Assembly: GCA_036345935.2 (NCBI GenBank)
Contig: JADWOT020000001.1
Span: forward strand, 15,097,053-15,161,052
Direction of reading: 5' to 3'
DNA: 64,000 nucleotides
Source: Taenia hydatigena
Lineage: Eukaryota; Platyhelminthes; Cestoda; Cyclophyllidea; Taeniidae
This document shows positions 41,322 through 52,069 of this stretch, piece by piece. A program made the translations under genes and the position numbers. The notes beneath the pieces are model-generated. The model was given only the letters and a program-made list of their open reading frames with translations, made no database searches and was not told the DNA's origin. Every line of letters starts with the position of its first letter. Position 1 is the first letter of the stretch.

Positions 41322-41636
41322 CTACACATGTAACAACTCATTGTTGAGACACCTGATCGTGGCGACATATGTAGGTGCAAAACAGGCAATTAATAAGCAA
41401 TCACAAGTGTAATGGGAGACCTCGCGTGGATGTGCCTGTGACTGGACAGAGGCATGAACGCTGTGGGCAGTAGTGCTTGCATTCTCTATCCCACCTTTTT
41501 TGTTGTACAAATTAATGCCTGATCCCAAACATTCTGCACACTTCTCCTCACTGTTCTTATATGCGCCAAAATACACGGTTACATGAGTTGGATCGAGGTA
41601 ATTACCTATGACAGTCCACCTCCCATTTGTTGACAT
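41322..41636 (-). CDS. orphan open frame, 104 aa, low support
   Basis: ATG at 41,636. The N-terminal part is protein-like (NGRWTVIGNYLDPTHVTVYF, then a Cys-x2-Cys at KCAECLG). No recognised family. It lies just beyond copy B of the dispersed duplication. Confidence 0.22.
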   Translation of the reverse strand: MSTNGRWTVIGNYLDPTHVTVYFGAYKNSEEKCAECLGSGINLYNKKGGIENASTTAHSVHASVQSQAHPREVSHYTCDCLLIACFAPTYVATIRCLNNELLHV

Positions 41637-44563
41637 CTTTAGCGCAATGAATAGCCCATTCAATTCTATTATGCATATAGTAACATATTTCGGTCATGGT
41701 GGAGGTGGTTTTGCTGGTAGAGCTGTCGTTCTTTAGGACTAAGCAACACTCCTCGTGAGAGGAATTCCGAATTTTACTGGGTAGGCACTGTAAAATACAA
41801 ATCCTCTCACCAGACTCTGCGTAATCTTATCGTGAGGAACATTCTAAAACAACTGTTGATTTACTCAACTCAGATGTCACTGTGTGACTGGAGGGTACCT
41901 CGACCTGTGTGGTAAGATGAAGGGTGCAGAGTAGCATAAGCAACATCACCACCTCGCCATGCCAGCATGTCATCAAAGCTGGCCAAATAACAGGTCGTAG
42001 ACAATGAAGTCAGCTTGTCTGAGCACATACGGCATTTGCTCATTTGCTTAAGTTATCCTCAAATTGGCAAAAACTATGATGCCTACGTAACACACTGACC
42101 GTCCCGAATGTCAGCACATTGACCTGCTGCTTTTGTCTCCGTTTCTGTCAAGTCAGTTAACCGATAAGCTTCCGCATTCGTACCACCCTTCCTCTCCACA
42201 GTTCACTTTCCTGTGCCATCTGCCCTTCCTTTGCATTCCCTTGGAGCTGCTACACTTGAGTGACTATCTTTACTGCCAGTTGTGTAATATTTTGCACCAC
42301 CTAAAATGAATCACAAGTGGTTTTAAAAGACATATTTGTTGTCTGACAATTAACTTTCATTCATTTACACTTTATTACGCTGCAAAGAATGCAGTACTTG
42401 CTTGAAATACTTTGGTGATGGCAAATTTTGACATTAGTAAGTGTGAGGTGGAATATCTGCCTTTCATCCATTACTGTTGTGTTTGCGCATCTCCAAGGTT
42501 GGTTTCTAGGTTGTGAGATGTTGTTGTACTTTTCCTATGACTCTTTACAGTTCTTTTGTTAGCAAAGCCTAATGAATTATGAAAAGATGTGGTGATTGGA
42601 CACAATTTCTTCTCCCAAACAGCAAAACTAGGGTTTCAGACGTCAAACAGTGGTCTGAGGTCCTCAAATTTTGCACAGTGGACAAAATTCCTACCGGTCA
42701 CTGAGGCCTTCAAAGCTGACCACAACTCGTAACACACTAGCAATAAATTAAATACCTTTTTGATTTCCCGAACTCATTTTTGGGTGAAGTACAGCACTCT
42801 GTTGTTTATGTATCGCTGTGCAAGTGCGTAGTCATTTTAACAGGTTTGCCTGCTTCCCAAACAATAAGCACACCTACCCGCTTACCTACACACACATACA
42901 GTGTGCACATACACCGTCTGCATGCACACTTATATTCGCATAAATGTACGTCGATAAATTCAGTTTTTCTACCATCCCTTTGCACCCCTTGAGCATGTAG
43001 TCCCAAATGACCACACAAGCACATTTACCTATGGCTTATTATTTTATTTTTTGTGAAAGAAAACCACTTGTATTCGTCATAAATCAAAAATTAATTTTAA
43101 TGACTAAAAAGTCCTAGTCACTAAGCTGATTTCAGTGCATTTCACTGCTAAACCAGTCTTGTAAATGCAACGCATTGATTTCATTGCATAATGCGCTACA
43201 TAAAATGGAAGTCGTTTTATTGAAATGAAAATAATATATCGCTCATACAAACATACTAAAAACTCCGGTGTGACCTTCTGGCTTGCACAGCGCGCTTTAT
43301 GAATACCATATCAGCGCATGGTGTGCTCGTGGTGGCATGTTTTGCTGTTTTTGTTGTGCTTCATTGTTTATTTCATCGAAAACAAGTTGTCCTGCTTTTT
43401 TGGCATATGATAATGTTGTTTAATTCATCACTTCCAGGTGGCTGATTTAGATGAAAGCAGCCTTTATTTACCGTCACTTTGTTTCCCTGGTCTTCATTTG
43501 TTATACTTTTATGGTCGCCTTCTGTCAGTAGGCCATTTTTGGATGGTAATTTATACATGGATGTCTTGGGATGATTGTGAAGTAAGTGTCTTGTCCACAT
43601 AGTTTGTGAATTCTTGCTTTGCTGATGTCAGCCTTTTTAAGGCTCAATTCATCCTTTTCATGATGCACCGTTAGCACCGTCCTAAACCTTTCACTTTTGC
43701 TGCTTGTCATGGTACTCTAAGTCTATGTGTTCCATCTTAGTTTCTTTGATGAATCTTACGAGGTCTTGTCAATGTACCGTTCCATATTTTGTGCCGATCT
43801 TCTGTTTTCTGTATTTCTATGTACATCTCCATCATACGAAAATGCCACCACAGTTCAGAATTTATTGCTTTGCAAAACGACAAGTCATTCGTCTGTGTAA
43901 ATACTTCGTTACCCTTCTCATTCGTATTTGCCTTAAAATCTGTCTACGTGTAATGTGAAGGGCTAGCACCGGCGCCAAATAATTAATAGAAGCATTGCAG
44001 AATTGATGATGCGATGTGAAAATACGAGATTCGTTGGGATAGTGGCGTGTATTTCCAAGCGGAACAAAGCATTGGACCATTTCATGTTAAATGCAACTCA
44101 TACACGAGCACGTCTAAAGGGTTGAAGTCTTGTTTGCCTACTTTTATCTAGATTTGTCCGCCCTTATCAGCAGCAACCTATTTACTGCTCGTGTTTTCTT
44201 GGAGGTGATATGAACGTGTCTTTGTGACGTCGTCACTCACGAAACACCACGAATGTATTGCTGCCAAGTTCTTATTGTGCTGTTGTTGTCACACCTTGAT
44301 TGCATCACCACTTACTTTAATGCGGTACACGGTTGACATGGTGTTTGTCGTTGGAATTGTGGCTTTTCTTGCATTATTTGCGACCCACTTGCCATTTTTC
44401 ACTCTCTTGGTTTTTTTCATTAGTAGGTTCATGTTGTTTCGCTGCGGTATTCCGTACCATCTTATTATTCAAAAACGAAAAATCATCATTTTAACCAAAT
44501 TCTCTGTATTTCATAAATCTATGCACACATCAAGCATTTCTTATCGATTCTTGTACACACAAA
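41637..44563. other. intergenic, apart from the 43.3-43.7 kb relic
   Basis: CA-rich, alternating purine-pyrimidine sequence near 42,885-42,940. The T-rich 700 bp before the spermidine synthase gene is probably its promoter and 5' untranslated region; no TATA box is evident. Confidence 0.45.
43297..43710 (-). pseudogene. possible coding relic with two compensating shifts
   Basis: From the ATG at 43,710 the frame reads SSKSERFRTVLTVHHEKDEL and on to about 43,595. Protein-like sequence then continues one frame over (LLHNHPKTSMYKLPSK, GDHKSITNEDQGNK). After a six-A run near 43,395 it returns to the first frame (GQLVFDEINNEAQQKQ), with a stop at 43,297. The shifts cancel (one base missing, one A extra). 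It is unrecognised and could be a small gene with sequence errors, a relic or chance. Confidence 0.22.
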
Positions 44564-44594
44564 TTTCGAACCCGTTTCCTTTTGTTAGTTTTAG
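44564..44594 (+). promoter_or_regulatory. 3' splice acceptor just upstream of the spermidine synthase ATG
   Basis: A pyrimidine-rich run ending in ttttag lies 9 nt before the ATG. It could close a 5'-UTR intron or accept a trans-spliced leader, as in many flatworm genes. No leader gene is seen in the window. Confidence 0.4.
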
Positions 44595-44603
44595 CGTTGC
44601 ACC

Positions 44604-44734
44604 ATGAATTCCACATTGAGAGGGTGGTTTTCTGAAATGTTCTCTGATTCTCCCGGTCAGGCCTTCAGCCTTGAGGTCAATGAGGTTTTATTCAAAGGCA
44701 AATCCGAGTTTCAGGATGTTCTCATCTTCGAGAG
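44604..44734 (+). CDS. spermidine synthase exon 1
   Basis: Starts at the ATG in gcaccATGAAT and encodes residues 1-43 plus two bases of Ser44. It includes RGWFSEMF and [10 protein letters not shown], matching the family's N-terminus (GWF, PGQALSL). It ends in AG before a weak donor, gttcat. Confidence 0.85.
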
Positions 44735-47700
44735 GTTCATTTCCCATTCGACTTATTATTGTTCAGTTTCAATGAGTGGGACTAGTTATCACAACTTTAT
44801 TTTCAGTACGACATACGGACGCGTCCTGGTACTTGATGGATATACCCAGCTGACCGAAAGGGATGAGGCTTTCTACCAGGAGATGATTGCCCACATTCCT
44901 CTGAGCGTGCATCCTAACCCGCGCCGCGTTCTGATCATCGGTGGCGGTGACGGTGGTGTCGCAAGGGAGGTCGTTCGGCATCAGTGTGTGCAACACGTTG
45001 ACCTCGTAGAGATCGATAGTATGGTGCTCGACCTGTCTCGCAAGTATCTTCCCTTTACTGCGTCAGGACTAGACCACCCCAAGGTCTCCGTTCATGTTGC
45101 TGATGGCTTCGCTTTTCTAAGGGAGCATGCGACCAAGGGGGAGAAGTATGATGTCATTATCACAGACTCCACCGATCCCGGTGGTAGGCAGTTGTCTTCA
45201 GTTAATTGTAACCATGCGTTAACGGTGCTAGAGTTCCTTTTAACCTTTGTGTCCATCTACAAATTGAGTTGACTGCTTTTGATGAGGCTCCTACTAACCT
45301 TGAAGTCACATCTCTCACCAGTTTATAAAAATAGTAGTTTTTCGGCATTCATTAAATGGTACTACTTCAGGAGTACATTCGTATGACAGTTATCAATTTT
45401 TTTTTGCTTCATATTCAATAATTTAATATAAAACCCATATTTTGTTACTTTGACGCCTGTGTAATGTCTCCCAAACCGCTGCCGTGAGATTCACTGTAGT
45501 GTCAATGAGGCATCACTCACGTCAACTTGACTTTTTCGTGGATTTGGTAGACATAAGCATTGAAACCACTTGCTCCGCATAATGACGAGGTCATACCGGT
45601 ATAATTCTGGCATCATAAAACTTTAAACTCCATATGGAATGGGAGGTCTGCAGTTTTGGAATTGCCGCATTTCAATCTGCCCCTGTATCGCATAGCGGAT
45701 TTGTCATTTTTGCTGTATGTGAAAATGATGGTAAGCTTTAGTTCAAGCTTTGACACTCAATGCTCCGCACATATTGTGTTCTTAAAGCGCTAAGGGCGTT
45801 TGATTATAGATTCACATGCGCTTGCTCTGCAGTTTGGAGACCACTGACCAGGGCCATGACCCCATTGTCATGCGGCAACCAGCATTGACTCCTAAGTCGT
45901 TTCGATAAGCATTACTACGGCCCTCAGGCACTGGGAGTTATATCAATTCACGTTCACACTTTGAGCGATGGGACCACAAATGTGCCAAAACAGTGGTAGC
46001 AACGGGTCCTGGATTGTGCATGTCTCTTAAATGCAATTTTCCCATCTGTTTTTACTGGGTAGAGCGTTAGTGCGATGTGGTCTTGGCATTGTGACTCCCC
46101 TCCACTCTTCGCTTCATTTTTATTCATGGAGTCTAATGTAGAAGGTTTTCCGAAATCTCAACTATCTTTCCTTCCTTCTCAAATACAAGCTTTGTATCCT
46201 TCGAAGGTAAGTGGCTATCTTAGAATTCGTGTAGTGATCCAACTGCCACGGTGTTTAGAAACAAGGGGGAAGTTGTGTTTGTCAACCAGTGTTGTAAATT
46301 TATGCAACAGAAGTGTATAAGTAGCACTTATCCACAGTGACCTAGAAAGGCCGGAAGGCTGGGAATGTTTACGGTAAACTGGGCGAGGAGATAAAGCGAA
46401 GTAGGCTGGTTGTTGGTGTGACATGTTATCGCACAAAGTCTGTCAAGCGATCTCACACGTCACAGTCCCATGATTCACTTGATTACTGGTAAAGTGAAAC
46501 ATCTTGGACTGGAGAAAACACAACGAAAATAGGCGTTACCACAAAACGTTTAAGTTGATTAACTGGACTCAGAGATCCTGGTGCAGTCTGTGTTATCAGG
46601 CAAACTTACCGATCCCTCTTGTTTTCTAACAGGTCCTTCCACTCCGCTCTTTAACAAGGAATACTTCCAACTGCTGAGTCAAGCGCTTACAGATGATGGA
46701 ATCATTTGTAATCAAGGTGAGTTTGTGACCGCCTCCACTTATCATGTTGGGAAATGGAAATACATAGATCTTTCTCCGTCGTCAGTTTAAAATTATTTTT
46801 GGTTTTGAACTGAACTAGTTTGGAATTGATTGCTGGTTTTTTACAATTCAAAACAGATTTTCTAATTTGACACGAAAAGAGTGGACAGGGGCGTCTTTTG
46901 TTTTCAGTGGATGACCAAAGGCATTCACTTTGATTGATCTACATCTGGAGCTTTCTATTCGACCATACGCGGTTGCTGGTCATTTAAATGGCATGAAATG
47001 AAGCATGCGTTCTGCTCTTTCATAGTCCCTCCTAAATTTGGAGAAATGCAGCTAAGATTTCTTTGAGTGCTTGAAAATGAGGCTAAAATTGCCTACATTC
47101 ACGTATTTTGTCAACGATTTGAGGGAGTTAGGTGTGTTTTCCTCCCCGATAATCCATTTGCCTAAGATTCGCCTACGGACCTGTTTTCTTTTCGAGCAAT
47201 GTGTTCACTGCAGCAGTCTAGACATCGCTAGTTAATATGACGAACGATAATGATGCGGGCCAAGTTTCCTGTCAAACCTAACGTAAAATCCAAACCCACG
47301 AATGTCTACCCGTATCTACGGAAGACCTTAGGTCCAGCATATTACGCCGATGGAACATTCAGCCACTTGGTGGTAAGATAGTTGGATAGTATTGCAGTTT
47401 TAAATCCAGTCGACTGAAAATCTGGGTTTGTTCACGTTGGCTTTCAGCATACAGCACAGCTATTCTTGTTAACTTTTGGACAATGCGTGCAACGTCTAAA
47501 CTTAGAGGCCTGTCTTGATGTTGCACAATGGAGGAAATCTTCTGCAATGCCGCTGAACACGGCATAATTGTTCATGGAGGCGAGAATATGCAAATATGCG
47601 GTGGTAAATTGTTCTGTTTGGAGGATGGTCGTGAGGTATTTGTTAGATGGTAGGGCACTTTTGCGTAGGAATAAAGCAAGGGGCTGCATCTAGCAAAAAA

Positions 47701-48434
47701 AAGGAACTCGTACGTAAATTCAAATGTCAGCCTGCGCTGTTGCGTTATCTTTAAATAGATCCAAGCTAATTGCAATGCCAACTAAAGTTGCTGAGTCATT
47801 GGTTCGATGGCTTTGGGGATTCCGCATGTACGAATTTTATGTATCACTTCAAGGCTTATTTTAAGTCCCATTCGGTTTTGTTTTTCATCATTTCTTTGAT
47901 CCTCTGAATCTCTGTACCGGAGAGTCTCTCTCACACAGACGTCCAGAAGGCGAACTGGGAGCTTTTGCATTTATGTCCGATCAATATTTTGGTGTCAGAA
48001 ACGTTGAAATCCCTGTTGGTTGTTTCGAAATTGTAGCTAGACCTCTTAACTCCACATCATGACTTGCTACATGTGACTCGTACTTGCTTCACACAGGTGA
48101 ATGTCTGTTTCTGGATCTGCCCATTATTCAAAAAAATGGTAGGCTTCTGCAGGGATGTATTCCCGAATGTGGCTTATGCCTACAGCATCGTTCCAGCCTT
48201 CACTTCTGGCCACTCTGGCAATGTTATCGCATGCAAAAATGAGGTAAGTGGCTAGCACGCTATTGCCTGTTGTCTGACTTGGGAGTGAACACGTTTGGGT
48301 GCAAATTTATCGCTGATTTGTGAATGCAGAACATCAATCTTAGCGAAGCATCTCGCGAGCCGCCGGCGGACTGCAAATTCTACACCAAGGCAGTGCATAA
48401 AGCTGCATTTGCATTGCCAAAGTGCTATGAGGAT
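44604..48434 (+). CDS. spermidine synthase, five exons found, 3' end unresolved
   Basis: Transfers aminopropyl from decarboxylated S-adenosylmethionine to putrescine, giving spermidine in the cytosol. Exons 44604-44734, 44807-45183, 46633-46716, 48097-48243 and 48330-48434 join in phase (after removing one extra A at 48130-48136) to 281 codons; animal enzymes are about 300 aa. Visible landmarks: [10 protein letters not shown] and FQDVLIFE (N-terminal beta domain); [21 protein letters not shown] with the pocket Tyr-Gln (67-68); GGGDGG (89-94) with Asp92; EID (112-114) for the nucleoside; ADGF (142-145); TDSTDP (163-168) with the catalytic Asp164 and Asp167; then [21 protein letters not shown] and [10 protein letters not shown]. 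Two conserved aromatic positions differ: the Trp after GEC is Phe202, and the Tyr of PTYPSG is Phe232 (PAFTSG). Only about 10-20 C-terminal residues are missing. The rest argues for a functional gene or a recent paralogue. Confidence 0.9.
44735..44806 (+). other. 72-bp in-frame intron 1 of the spermidine synthase gene
   Basis: Runs from gttcat to ttttcag. It is a multiple of three and has no stop, so a plain translation carries 24 extra residues between LIFE and TTYGRV. The family has no insertion at this beta hairpin, and removal rejoins FE-S-TTYG exactly, so it is an intron. The donor is poor beyond GT. Confidence 0.85.
44807..45183 (+). CDS. spermidine synthase exon 2, catalytic core
   Basis: Encodes residues 44-169 and one base of Gly170. 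Contains GGGDGG, EID, ADGF and TDSTDP. Two GT donors overlap at the end (45181 and 45184). The one at 45184 (gtaggc) gives DPGGPSTPLF, matching the family length of DPMGPAESLF, so it is preferred. Open sequence beyond it is intron. Confidence 0.85.
45184..46632 (+). other. intron 2 of the spermidine synthase gene, 1.4 kb
   Basis: Bounded by gtaggc and ttttctaacag. No gene or recognised repeat is seen inside. Confidence 0.7.
46633..46716 (+). CDS. spermidine synthase exon 3
   Basis: An 84-nt exon after ttttctaacag, ending at gtgagt. It encodes [19 protein letters not shown] and then DDGIICNQ, matching the family's GPAESLF helix and the start of the C-Q-G-E strand. Phase 1 on both sides. Confidence 0.88.
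46717..48096 (+). other. intron 3 of the spermidine synthase gene, 1.4 kb
   Basis: Bounded by gtgagt and cttcacacag. Several short open frames lie on the opposite strand between 47,359 and 47,970. Their number and length are what chance predicts, and none matches a known family. No nested gene is claimed. Confidence 0.65.
48097..48243 (+). CDS. spermidine synthase exon 4, with +1 frameshift
   Basis: Follows cttcacacag and ends at gtaagt. The first part reads [13 protein letters not shown] in the frame set by exon 3. After seven A's (48130-48136) the family match continues one base over, as [25 protein letters not shown] and ACKNE. Six A's would restore one frame and keep the family spacing. 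With seven, translation stops at the TGA at 48240-48242. Confidence 0.85.
48330..48434 (+). CDS. spermidine synthase exon 5
   Basis: Lies 86 bp after exon 4 (tgaatgcag acceptor, gtgagt donor) and is 105 nt, phase 0. The end matches the family's C-terminal V-H-R-A-A-F-V-L-P helix as [10 protein letters not shown]. The frame stays open past the donor to 48,821, but that part does not resemble the family. A short terminal exon was not identified; 48,682 and 48,963 follow possible acceptors but neither gives a convincing end. Confidence 0.8.
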
Positions 48435-51400
48435 GTGAGTTTCTTCCTGCTATTACTAGATATCCATTCGAGGAAACAACTGTATTTCAATAAGCACTTG
48501 AATCTTGGTGCACTGATTACTTTGCTTTTTATCTGTTTACGAATTTCATTGAAAAGTCAATGGGGGGACCCGTTTTGTATCCATCTAGACACTCATCCAC
48601 CAGCAGATGCAGGTCTGCTTCTTTTGAAGGTTATTTTCAAACTCATGTTTAATTCTTCCGATCTCAACACCATGTCACAGGAACCTAGTCGCGGTGTCTC
48701 TCTGTTGGTGAGATTGGAGTATGCACGACCACTAGATCATCAGCGGTTCACTCACCCATTTGTCTACCCCTTTGTTGTGCTGAATTTCCCCATCCGCTCA
48801 AGTTTTTGTCTTCCACGCTGAACATTTTATGAAATAGGTCTAACTTCCTCCCATTCATCTCAATCATTGTCGCTTTAGGGGTTTTTCAATTGTTGATGCT
48901 TTCGCGCCCTTTTAATTCTTTCTAGCCTTTTTTTGAAAATGACATGCTTCACTCTTGTTTCAGTTCAGCGGTCCTGACTGCGATGCTGAAGTTCGTTTGA
49001 ATTACTTGTTTCTTTGCTTCCTAGCCTCTTTCTGCCTTCAAACCTTATCTTTGATGATTATGTTTAAGAGAGCAATCAGCTGGCAGCAGGTGGGCAAAGT
49101 GTCAATGAGATGTTATCCTAGCATCCCCTTTCTCCTTCTTCCAACACTTTCTTCATTTCCTATCTGTTGGATCTCATCAGGAGCAGTTTTAAACTAATCT
49201 TTTGAATGCAAGTCCAGTATGTCATGAGTATTCTTTCAGTTCTTCATTCACCAATCTTCCATTCTGTCCCACTTCCACTTCACCTTCTTCAGTCTACTGG
49301 CGTATTTTATTTGCCTTCAAGGATGGCAGTTTAAGAAGTGCGTCGAATTCATTTTGAGCATTCGATTTGACTTCAATGACTTACTTGATCCTTGAAACTT
49401 TAATTCTTCATCCCGTTATTTGCTAGGGCAACTTGCCACGGCAGCACGACTACTGTTATTGACACGTTGGCTGGTGGTATTTTAAAGTAGTGTTTCTTTG
49501 TTTAGTCCAAAATTCTTTGTGTTTTTGGATGTGCCTGTTTCAAAACCATCACCCTTTGGTAAATGAATGCTACTGATTGAGACAATTTTCTGGAATGCTG
49601 TCTATTGACTTTCCCAAATTATCACCTTTCTTTAGGCTCTCCGTCCCTTCCTAAGGAAGTGAGATGCTACAATCGAATTGCCTACCGAGTCCTCGGGAGA
49701 AAATAATGACATTTGTGTGATTATTATGCCACTATATCTGGAAAAGAGACTCTTTATCTAATGCCCACCCACTTTTCACCGAAATGGAACGTTAATTTCG
49801 TATTGGTGCTATGGGGTATGGGGTGGTTCTTCATTTGTTATGGTACTATTTTTCCTACTGACTTTTTCCGCAGAAAAAATGCGAGAACAAACTGGTGCTG
49901 AAATGGACATTTTCATTTTTCATCGGTCTCTGGGTGTTTAATGAGCCAGGATCCATCAACCTGCCTCTTTCCCCCCATGCAGTCTGAAGACGTGACCTTT
50001 AGTCGCAGTCCTGGCGAAGGGCGTTTTAATTGTTTGTCTTTCATCTGGGCTAAGGCAACCACCAACGCACTGAAACAAGCAGCATTTAAAATTCACTAGC
50101 TTACAGCTGCACCGCTCTCATTGGTGCTGGCAGTAGTGAGTCTTTGGGTAAATTTATCCATACGTGTGTGCATAATGCCCTACTAGATAACACTACGGCC
50201 ATTTTATGTAAACTGAGGCTAACGTGGTTGACAAATATTGCAAGTGGAGTTGGAACAGATTAAGCTGGAGAAATAACGGAATCTTTTACAGAGTGCGGCA
50301 TAAGAGCCACTACAATGTCAGCTAAAATGGCAGTTGTGTGCAAGTGTATTGAGTCTTCTTAATTTATTTGCATTGTTATTGGCGTTGAACGAGTGCTTTT
50401 GACTACGAAGGTCAGCATTTAACATCAGAGCGCAGCATTACCAGTCCTTTATTCAATATCGGCTCTCCACAATAGCGTTAAAGGGGCGGTATCAAGGATA
50501 CTGTTATGCCTCATATAAATGGCAGCGTCTATACATCTCATCTCACAAAACACCCCAGATGAGTAAAATCATTTGATGTGCCCTCCAATTTTTTGTTTGG
50601 AGAAAGCGCAAAGAGGAGGAAAAAATGAAAACAAGATTTCTGCGCCTTCGATAATGCGACCATCATTGTGTGCACTGTGACCGCGCGGGAGAGCTTGGTA
50701 ATTAGGGATGCTGCCTACGCACACGGAGTTCTTTCAACAACCTTCTTTGTGACACGATGCAAACTCACGCAGCTAGGTCTAGGTGATCCATTCAATCATG
50801 CAACATTAATAACTTCGTGGGAGGAGGTTAATTAATAAAAGCAATTGAATGAGGACTTAGGAAAATAAAAAAAACATTCGTTGTCTGCAGTTATGAATGG
50901 AATATCTCCTAAATGCCCTTGGAAATCAATTAACAAATAAACGAGCCAGTTGCTTTTGACCATCAACCAATGGTAATTGATATGAGATGGCGATTTTCCG
51001 CGCATTTAACCCAAAACTAACTCTTCGCTAAATATACAATTGCACATAGCAACTTTTGGTTGTTCCATTCACTCGCCTGCAGCCTGTAAAATGAGCCCAA
51101 CTTGAAGACGAGGACTTCAAGTTATTAATAATGTGCAATGATAGGGAAGACAATGATTGAATATATTGCTGTACGCATTTGGGACTCGTGTCCTTCCTAG
51201 CCCAAACACTGCACAGCAAAAATTACATTCCCGCTCAAGCGGTTTCGTATTAATGTGGCATTGAAAGTCCTGTCCACCAGAGGTAGCGATCCCGCAACAT
51301 GATGGCAGGTGGTTGGCATTATCGAAGCCTCCATCCCAATAAGTAAGTGGAATGGTTGGTAGGGTGGGTGGAAAATGGCTCTGGAACGACTGAGGCGTAA

Positions 51401-52069
51401 GCGGAAATTTCGCTGGCCCTACTTTTGGCAGCGACAGATGCAAGCGAACCCAAGTCGGCATCCCCTTCTGCTTTGAAAAGCTCAACTACAGCAAATCCTA
51501 AGTCGAGTGTCGTGTGGGCCGTGAAGCACCGCCTCAGATATTTGCACTTTGTGGAGAAATAGTGTTGAAAACGTTGAAGTAGTAAGATCATGCAGAAGCA
51601 TATGTCCTTTCGGCTTCCAGTTTTCCTCTAAGTGGAAGACATTTAACTAAACGCAGTAGGTCGGCTAACCTGTCAGCATACTTCGCGTGCTAATGGAAGC
51701 GCTATCGTCATATATTCAGTAGGAAATAGGGCATCTTAATGCCAATACAATTTTCAAGGCAGAATAGTCCGGTTAGATTATCGGCTACAGCAGTTTGTTG
51801 CTTTCTCCATCCAGTTAAAAATCACACAATAAATCCCATTCCACCTTGCAAGCTGGAGACAATGCGTCACATTTTAGTTCAAAATATTTGCCTAAGATTG
51901 GTTATAAAAACCTGAATTAGGCCAATGGGTAACTTACCAAAGGTCACTCACATGAATACATTAATCATTTTCTACTTTGCAGACGCACTCGTGCGACGAG
52001 TCCACTGAGATCGTGCCATCTTAATCCAATCATTACATTACAAACACTAACAGCACTTGCTTTTGTAAA
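48435..52069. other. 3' end of spermidine synthase gene and intergenic sequence
   Basis: Should contain the short terminal exon and 3' untranslated region of the synthase, not resolved. A minus frame at 51,591-51,319 (FAVVELFKAEGDADLGSLAS) is protein-like but unsupported. Confidence 0.45.

Noticed and set aside
44224..44607. 127-codon open frame overlapping the spermidine synthase ATG by 4 nt
   Set aside because: It has no ATG at its 5' end and the T-rich strand gives a Phe/Leu/Ser-rich hydrophobic frame. More likely promoter or 5' untranslated sequence.
47359..47970. Minus-strand frames inside intron 3
   Set aside because: Lengths of 62-81 codons match chance expectation; no consistent joined frame or known family.
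48435..48821. Continuation of the exon 5 frame past 48,434
   Set aside because: It follows a good gtgagt donor and bears no resemblance to the spermidine synthase C-terminus; the family ends within about 10 residues.
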